From NCBI GenBank assembly GCA_028378565.1, contig JAONMX010000002.1:72966-136965 (forward strand): 64,000 nt of DNA, in the 5' to 3' direction. Of the stretch, positions 58,240 through 64,000 are shown piece after piece (the stretch's first letter is position 1; every line of letters starts with the position of its first letter). The stretch comes from Bacteriovoracaceae bacterium. GTDB taxonomy: Bacteria > Bdellovibrionota > Bacteriovoracia > Bacteriovoracales > Bacteriovoracaceae. The notes beneath the pieces were generated by a model that saw only the letters and a list, made by a program, of their open reading frames with translations, did not search any database and was not told where the DNA came from. A program made the translations under genes and the position numbers.

Positions 58240-59369
58240 TTCTTAGAGTAATTTTCTAAAAACTGATTTTTAAATTCGCGAAACCGGTCATTGAGGATAG
58301 CCTCTCTGGCCTGTTCTGCGAGTGTTTTATAGAAAGCAATATTATGTTCTGTCGCCAGTATTTGTCCTAGAATTTCATTAGAGTCAAATAAGTGTTTGAT
58401 ATAGGCCCTCGTGAAATTATTATTGGCATAGCAATTAATATTAGGATCTATCGGATAGAAATCTCTACGGTAGTTTCTATGCTTGATTCTTATTTTTCCT
58501 CTAAAAGTAAAAAGTGTTCCACCACGAGCAAACTTTGTGGGAATGATACAATCACTCATATCAACACCATTTTCCCAGATCATCATCAGATCCTCTGGAT
58601 TTCCTACGCCCATAACATAGCGTGGCTTATCTTTAGGCATCATGGGAGCAGTTCTTTTAACAATTTGCTCCATTAACTCTGGACCCTCACCAACACTAAC
58701 TCCACCAATGGCGTACCCAGGAAGGTTTCTATCTGTTACTTCTTTTAAACACTCATCACGATAGTCATCATAGGTAGAACCTTGAATAATTCCAAAGAGT
58801 GCTTGTTTTGGGTTATCCCAAGTTTCAATACAACGATCTAACCAGCGGTGTGTACGATCAATACTATTCTTTGTGTAATCTCTTGTGGCCGGATAAGGAA
58901 TACACTCATCAAAGGCCATCATAATATCTGAACCTAGATTTTGTTGAATTCCTATGGAAGTTTCAGGGCTCAGAAGTATCTTATTACCTTTATGGTCTCT
59001 AAACTCTGCACCTTCTTCTTTGATGCTTTTTCTTTGTAGACTAAAAACTTGAAAGCCACCTGAGTCAGTTAAAATCGGTCCGTCCCAGGCCATAAAGTTA
59101 TGAAGACCACCAGCTTTTTTAATGAGTTCACTACCTGGACTTAGGTGTAAATGATAAGTGTTACTAAGAATAACTTTAGTATCCATCTCTTTTAAAACTT
59201 TTGGTTGTAGAGCTTTGATAGCACCGTGAGTACCAACAGGCATAAAGACAGGAGTCGGAATCTTTCCATGGGGAGTAATAATCTCGCCAGCTCTTGCTCC
59301 GGTATGTTTGTCTTCGTGGATGAGGTTAAATTGGAAGTGCTCTTTTACTTGATCAGTTATTTTAGTCAT
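58236..59369 (-). CDS. tgt: Queuine tRNA-ribosyltransferase, degenerate zinc site
   Basis: TDSGGFQVFSL, AIGGVSVGEG, MGVGNPEDLMM, DCIIPTKFARGG. Confidence 0.92.
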   Translation of the reverse strand: MTKITDQVKEHFQFNLIHEDKHTGARAGEIITPHGKIPTPVFMPVGTHGAIKALQPKVLKEMDTKVILSNTYHLHLSPGSELIKKAGGLHNFMAWDGPILTDSGGFQVFSLQRKSIKEEGAEFRDHKGNKILLSPETSIGIQQNLGSDIMMAFDECIPYPATRDYTKNSIDRTHRWLDRCIETWDNPKQALFGIIQGSTYDDYRDECLKEVTDRNLPGYAIGGVSVGEGPELMEQIVKRTAPMMPKDKPRYVMGVGNPEDLMMIWENGVDMSDCIIPTKFARGGTLFTFRGKIRIKHRNYRRDFYPIDPNINCYANNNFTRAYIKHLFDSNEILGQILATEHNIAFYKTLAEQAREAILNDRFREFKNQFLENYSKN

Positions 59370-59413
59370 ATTTGTCCTACTTATCTTCGGAAGGGAGGTC
59401 TATTCAATTGAGA

Positions 59414-61645
59414 CTATTTATTTGACTCAAAGAATTTAGCATCCCCATCACTCAGTGCTTTTTGTATTCTGATTATTGTTAGCCTAAATTTCTGTAGTTG
59501 TGAATCTTTACTTTTTGATATGAAAAAAAGTAATGCTTTTTCCGTACTCTTGATATTCTCTATTAAGGCTTCTTTTAAAGGAGCATTATCTTCCTTATAG
59601 GCCTTCATCGCTTGTTTAAGATAGTATTGAGACAAGAATTGATTATCTTTAGAGCTCAGGCCGTGTTGGTTGTTCTTTGCTTGAGAGAGCTTTGCAAAAA
59701 TATCTAAAGCTTTCGACCAGCCAGTAGTATCTTTTAGAGTTGATTTTGGAGAGTTGAAAAAATCAATTTGTAAGATAAAGTTTCTGATAGCATCTTTAGC
59801 GAGTTTTCTTGATTTCTTATTTGGCTTTATCTCAATTGTGCGAACTTGATTTCCTTGGATCACTTTAATAATACTTATTTTTGGAGACTCTAGAGCGAAG
59901 AGATAAGCATTACTTTTTTCAAAGGTACTCACTTGATAACTTTGAAGCTCAGGCCATTTTTCCACAATACTTTTTTTCAGAATGAGTGGATTGGCAATGA
60001 AAGGTCCGAAGTGTTGAGGAAGAAAAGGTGCCGACTCTGTATTAATTTTGAGAGAGTTAATAATTGTTTTTGAAAAAATAGGAGAGGATGAAGCCTTATC
60101 CTTTTGAAGTTTACTAATTTCTTGGGAGAGTTCATTATTAAATACTTTTAATAGTGGATCGTATTTATTCCAGCTTTTAAACTCTGTGCTTATATCTTCT
60201 TTTTTGTTTAAGACTTTTATGACAACTGACATATTTTTTTGAGTGTCTAATAATAAGGTTGATAACTTGACTCCTTTCTTATTGGAAGAAAGGGTAGGTA
60301 AAAACTCCCAATAATTAGAAATAAAAGTTTTAATTTTGCCATTTAAGTGAATACTTCGAGTGGAGATCTCTGTTGGCTTCTTCTTTGATTTCCTTCCAAA
60401 GTTTTTGGATTTTGCAATAGCATATTCTGAAATTGTAATATTTTGTTCTACTTGATCGATAAAAAGAACAAGAGGAGTCATAAAGATAACAATGGTAAAG
60501 ATAATTACTAATGGAGCACTTACTAATTTTAGAAAGGTATTAGGAAAATAGAAGCGAGTTCCTGATAATACTTCTTTTAAACTTCTTTTTCCAATTAAGA
60601 GTGGTAAATCAAAAATAAGAAAAGGCGAAGTTACTATTGAGAAAATTCCTCTTACGAGAGCTTTGATTCTGGTTGTAATAAAATTTCCATCAGAAAAGCA
60701 GAACCCAAGAAATGCTCCTAGTGATTTCCCAAAAAGAATTCCTGAAACAGTGCAAAGTAAAATATAGAGAACAAGCATTTCATAGACAATTGGATTTTTA
60801 ACTATTGGCCCGATGTCTTTTGGCAGAAAAGGTTCAATAACGGGGTAGTACTTATTTACATTTCCAAGAATAAGAGACGAAAAGTTTTTCCATTGAGTAT
60901 TCCAAAGTTGGTTAAGTTCAAAATGGTGGAAAAAGAAAAACTTTAGCATTACTACTAAACTAATATTTAATAAAAGAAAGCTTAGTCGGGAGATCGGTCC
61001 AGGTAGTGGTCCCTTTGGACTATAACTTCCTTTAGATTTCTTGATATTGAGTTTTTTATTGGCACCTAGTTGAGGAAGTTTTTTAGCAGGGGTGCGATCG
61101 GGCTCAGTGCTTTCATCTTCTTCATCTACCTCATCTTCTTCCTCATCACTTTCTTCAGGAATCATGGGTGTTAAGTTTGGATCGGTTTGGTCGTCGTCAA
61201 CCTCTACTTCTACTTCTTCTTCATCTTCCTCTTCCTCTTCCTCTTCTACATCATCAAGGTCTTCTATTTCTGTTTCTACTTCTTCATCTATTTCATCAAG
61301 CTCTTCTTCGTCGTCTGGGATATACTCCACTTTTACTTGAGAGATTTGGACTTTTAAGTTTCCTAAAGAAATTTTGTCTCCACTATCGAGAATATACATT
61401 TTCCCATGATTTAGCTTTTGCCAGCCAATAGAAGTGGCCTTGTCGCCGCCGAGATTAGTAGCTGTTAAAACATCATTTTGTACTCTAAATTTGATATGGA
61501 TAGGGGCAAGCTTTTGATCTTCAATACACAGATCAGACCTCTCAGAGCTTCCAATGGTAAACTGATCCCATTCAACAGGAATCTCATCTTGAAACTTCTT
61601 GCCTTTGATATTTAAAACGTATTGTAGCTGATACTGGTCTTCCAA
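59414..61645 (-). CDS. FHA domain - acidic linker - RDD-like membrane domain protein
   Basis: FTIGSSERSDLCIEDQKLAPIHIKF; EEEEDEEEVEVEVDDD tract; RSLKEVLSGTRFY after TM segments. Confidence 0.75.
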   Translation of the reverse strand: MEDQYQLQYVLNIKGKKFQDEIPVEWDQFTIGSSERSDLCIEDQKLAPIHIKFRVQNDVLTATNLGGDKATSIGWQKLNHGKMYILDSGDKISLGNLKVQISQVKVEYIPDDEEELDEIDEEVETEIEDLDDVEEEEEEEDEEEVEVEVDDDQTDPNLTPMIPEESDEEEDEVDEEDESTEPDRTPAKKLPQLGANKKLNIKKSKGSYSPKGPLPGPISRLSFLLLNISLVVMLKFFFFHHFELNQLWNTQWKNFSSLILGNVNKYYPVIEPFLPKDIGPIVKNPIVYEMLVLYILLCTVSGILFGKSLGAFLGFCFSDGNFITTRIKALVRGIFSIVTSPFLIFDLPLLIGKRSLKEVLSGTRFYFPNTFLKLVSAPLVIIFTIVIFMTPLVLFIDQVEQNITISEYAIAKSKNFGRKSKKKPTEISTRSIHLNGKIKTFISNYWEFLPTLSSNKKGVKLSTLLLDTQKNMSVVIKVLNKKEDISTEFKSWNKYDPLLKVFNNELSQEISKLQKDKASSSPIFSKTIINSLKINTESAPFLPQHFGPFIANPLILKKSIVEKWPELQSYQVSTFEKSNAYLFALESPKISIIKVIQGNQVRTIEIKPNKKSRKLAKDAIRNFILQIDFFNSPKSTLKDTTGWSKALDIFAKLSQAKNNQHGLSSKDNQFLSQYYLKQAMKAYKEDNAPLKEALIENIKSTEKALLFFISKSKDSQLQKFRLTIIRIQKALSDGDAKFFESNK

Positions 61646-61816
61646 ACTCTATCCTTGAGTATTTACGATGCCTTTATTGTCTCTAATTTGAGAAAAATTG
61701 GCAACTAATCCTTCAATAATATTAATAGTTTGATATATCTTTCTTTCCCTATTTTATTTATTTCATTTATTGGATAAGATAGTGGAAAGATAAATTAAAC
61801 TTACAAAGGATTTGTG

Positions 61817-63127
61817 ATGAGAAAGACATGGAATGTCTACCTTCGTATTGCGCTACTTTTCTTAGGCGTGATTATTTTAGCTGAAGCACAGGCTAGTGAA
61901 TATGACGTTGTTGAAAGGTTTAAAGAACTAGAAGACAAGTTTAAAACCCATGAGATGCTAAACCCAATAGGGCATGATTTTGTCTTTGATGTAGGACTAC
62001 TTCTTAATAAGGATCTTTTCGACGTTATTGATGACGTTGACAAAGTTTCTGATACACAAGGTAGTACAGCTGCTAAGCTTTCTGCTGCTCAGAACATCTT
62101 AAGAAAATACGATAAAACTGAACAAAACGTAAGACTGCACTTAAATCTTGGTTTTCCTCTTCCTACTTTTCATGCTTTTGGAGTAAAGATTATCCCAGAT
62201 TTTAGAACTCATGTTGGGGTTGGGGCACTTCTAGGTTTTAGAGCAACGAGCCTAACCATTTCACAAATTCTTGCTAATATCGGAACTTATGTTGGTAGTG
62301 ATGTTCCAGCTGCAGTGGCAACAAAGCTTCAACAAAGTGCCTGTGCGGCAGGTATGACAAATGGGACAGATATTGTTCAACATTTAATTGATACATCAGC
62401 TTGTGGTTTATCCGCGGCTGAGATAACAGCAATAACTCCTCTTGTAGGAAAGTATAAAATTCCATCAGATACAACAGTTCCAGATATCTTTAATTACGCA
62501 AAAGCAGAAGCTAAAGTCGGTTTTAACTTTGGTTATGAGTACGGTGAGAAATGGTTTGGAACATTTAACCTTTATGGAATGGGTAGAGCAGATATGAAAG
62601 TAAGAGTTTCTGCTGACTCTATTGCTGCTAAAGGTGAGGTTGCTGATCTCGGTGAAGAGCTCAATACAACAATGTATTTAAGTGCTGATTATAGACTTGG
62701 ATATAAGAATGGAAACTTGAGAACTTGGTTTGCTCTCGAAGAATTAAAATTATCAGAGCTAAGCAACAATGAAGAAAAAGCTGGTGCTCTTAATTATGGA
62801 ACCGATCCTTTGATTCGATTACATGGCGAGTACATGTATAAGCTAAGTTTCTTTAGTGTTAAGCCATTTGGTGGAGTTCATAAGAGAAGTGGTTATGGAT
62901 TAGGAAATGGGATATATGGCGGAGCAGACCTTGGTCTACATGTTTGGCAAGAACGTTTAGGCTTAAGATTTAGAGGAATGCTAGATAGTGAGCATTTTAC
63001 CTTCTCACCAATGGCCAAGTTATGGTTCATGAGTGTTGAATATATGCTCAAAACACCTATTAAAAGTGAAATTGATGGGGTTAAGCCTTCTACACTTCAC
63101 TCTGTAAACTTTCGTTTAGCTTTTTAG
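61817..63127 (+). CDS. Predicted outer membrane protein (beta-barrel)
   Basis: Signal peptide, repeated amphipathic strands, C-terminal SVNFRLAF. Confidence 0.72.
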   Translation: MRKTWNVYLRIALLFLGVIILAEAQASEYDVVERFKELEDKFKTHEMLNPIGHDFVFDVGLLLNKDLFDVIDDVDKVSDTQGSTAAKLSAAQNILRKYDKTEQNVRLHLNLGFPLPTFHAFGVKIIPDFRTHVGVGALLGFRATSLTISQILANIGTYVGSDVPAAVATKLQQSACAAGMTNGTDIVQHLIDTSACGLSAAEITAITPLVGKYKIPSDTTVPDIFNYAKAEAKVGFNFGYEYGEKWFGTFNLYGMGRADMKVRVSADSIAAKGEVADLGEELNTTMYLSADYRLGYKNGNLRTWFALEELKLSELSNNEEKAGALNYGTDPLIRLHGEYMYKLSFFSVKPFGGVHKRSGYGLGNGIYGGADLGLHVWQERLGLRFRGMLDSEHFTFSPMAKLWFMSVEYMLKTPIKSEIDGVKPSTLHSVNFRLAF

Positions 63128-63160
63128 ATGAGATTGTTTTAAAGACAAATACATGATATC

Positions 63161-63188
63161 AAAGGGGTCTTAATAGACCCCTTTTTTT
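63161..63188 (+). terminator. Intrinsic terminator of the OMP gene
   Basis: AAAGGGGTCT-taat-AGACCCCTTT with T-run. Confidence 0.88.
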
Positions 63189-63204
63189 ATATGGAGCCAT
63201 ATCA

Positions 63205-64000
63205 ATGAAAGATTTTTCATCTTTTAACCTTTTACCTGAACTTGCGAGCTTTCTTAAAGATAATAATCTTAATACTCCAACACCAATTCAAGAAAAGGCC
63301 ATTCCATCCATGTTAGATAAAAAAGATGTTTGTGCTGTTGCCCAAACGGGGACAGGTAAGACATTTGCCTACGCTCTTCCTATTGTGAATCAGCTAAAAT
63401 CAAATGATGAAGATATTCCAATGGAATCTCAAGTAGGAAATCCAAGAGCGATCATTGTTGTGCCTACAAGAGAACTCGTAACCCAAGTGATGAAGGTCTT
63501 CAAAAGCATTTCTCACCATGCAAAACTTAGAATTAGAAATTTAGAAGGTGGAAAAGATAAAGGGCGCTCAAGAAGACTAAGAGAAGAAGCTTTTGACATT
63601 CTTATCTGTGCACCAGGTAGACTTGCCAGTGCTATAGAAAGAAAAGAAATTGGAACTGACTTATTAGAATGGTTGGTTCTTGATGAGTCAGATCAATTAT
63701 TAGATATGGGCTTTGGAAAAGAAATATCAAAAATATCTTCAAAAATTAAAAATGAAAAATATAATGTGGCCCTTTTCTCAGCAACAAGACCAGAGGACTT
63801 CTTTAAATTTACAGAGCAAACTTTCACCGAAAGGAAATTTACAGAGCATTTCATGGGAGACTCCCATGGAATAAAAACAACGATCGAAACATTTAATGTA
63901 TATCTAGGACAACGTGAAAAACCAGAAATGCTAGTTACCTTTTTAGAAAAACAGGCCAAAGGTAGTGGGATGATTTTCTTTAATAGAAAAGAAGATGTTT
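63205..64000 (+). CDS. DEAD-box family RNA helicase (partial, DESD variant)
   Basis: AQTGTGKTFAYALP, PTRELVTQV, LDESDQLLDMGF, FSATRP; runs past the window end. Confidence 0.93.
   Translation, partial: MKDFSSFNLLPELASFLKDNNLNTPTPIQEKAIPSMLDKKDVCAVAQTGTGKTFAYALPIVNQLKSNDEDIPMESQVGNPRAIIVVPTRELVTQVMKVFKSISHHAKLRIRNLEGGKDKGRSRRLREEAFDILICAPGRLASAIERKEIGTDLLEWLVLDESDQLLDMGFGKEISKISSKIKNEKYNVALFSATRPEDFFKFTEQTFTERKFTEHFMGDSHGIKTTIETFNVYLGQREKPEMLVTFLEKQAKGSGMIFFNRKEDV

Noticed and set aside
61092-61340. + strand ORF rich in serine (MRSGSVLSSSSSTSSSS...)
   Set aside because: Antisense image of the GAA/GAT-rich acidic linker of the FHA protein; composition artefact.
1-64000. tRNA, rRNA, CRISPR arrays, transposases, prophage genes
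   Set aside because: None recognised on reading; no evenly spaced direct repeats or recombinase-like ORFs. A tRNAscan/CRISPR search would be needed to exclude short RNA genes.

Overview
AT-rich bacterial chromosomal window. Gene content and style suggest a Bdellovibrio/Bacteriovorax-like lineage, but this is inference only. It is densely coding. Main blocks, in order: (1) an Rrf2-sufB-sufC-sufD-sufS-nfu Fe-S assembly operon on the minus strand, with a perfect inverted repeat upstream of the regulator. (2) Sterol-desaturase and GlpG-like rhomboid genes. (3) A 1926-aa exported protein made of previously unrecognised-looking repeats: three N-terminal beta-type repeats, then about 10 paired-cysteine repeats. 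A sigma28/FliA-like promoter lies just upstream of it. (4) argS, an alpha/beta hydrolase and a GNAT acetyltransferase. (5) A divergent type IIA topoisomerase pair (ParE-like plus a 476-aa ParC-like subunit with no C-terminal domain). The parE tail contains two identical perfect hairpins with GTAA loops. (6) ihfA and a merR-like gene, then a convergent prenyl synthase that carries the merR terminator inside its antisense coding sequence. (7) A complete gspC-D-E-F-G-H-I-J-K-L-M-N type II secretion operon on the minus strand. (8) Acyl-CoA dehydrogenase, a 7-blade FG-GAP/ASPIC lipoprotein, LysR, an A-type carrier lacking its C-terminal cysteines, a gluzincin-like pseudoprotease, a GYF-coiled-coil-GYF-PilZ protein and a PPTase. 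(9) Type III glutamine synthetase preceded by a perfect 18-bp palindrome, then a METTL25-like methyltransferase, murD, an M24 aminopeptidase, a matrixin protease, actinobacterial-type serC, a tgt with a degenerate zinc site, an FHA-RDD-like membrane protein, an outer-membrane protein and a partial DEAD-box helicase with a DESD motif. I saw no tRNA, rRNA, CRISPR or transposon. All family calls come from motif recognition by eye; no searches were run.
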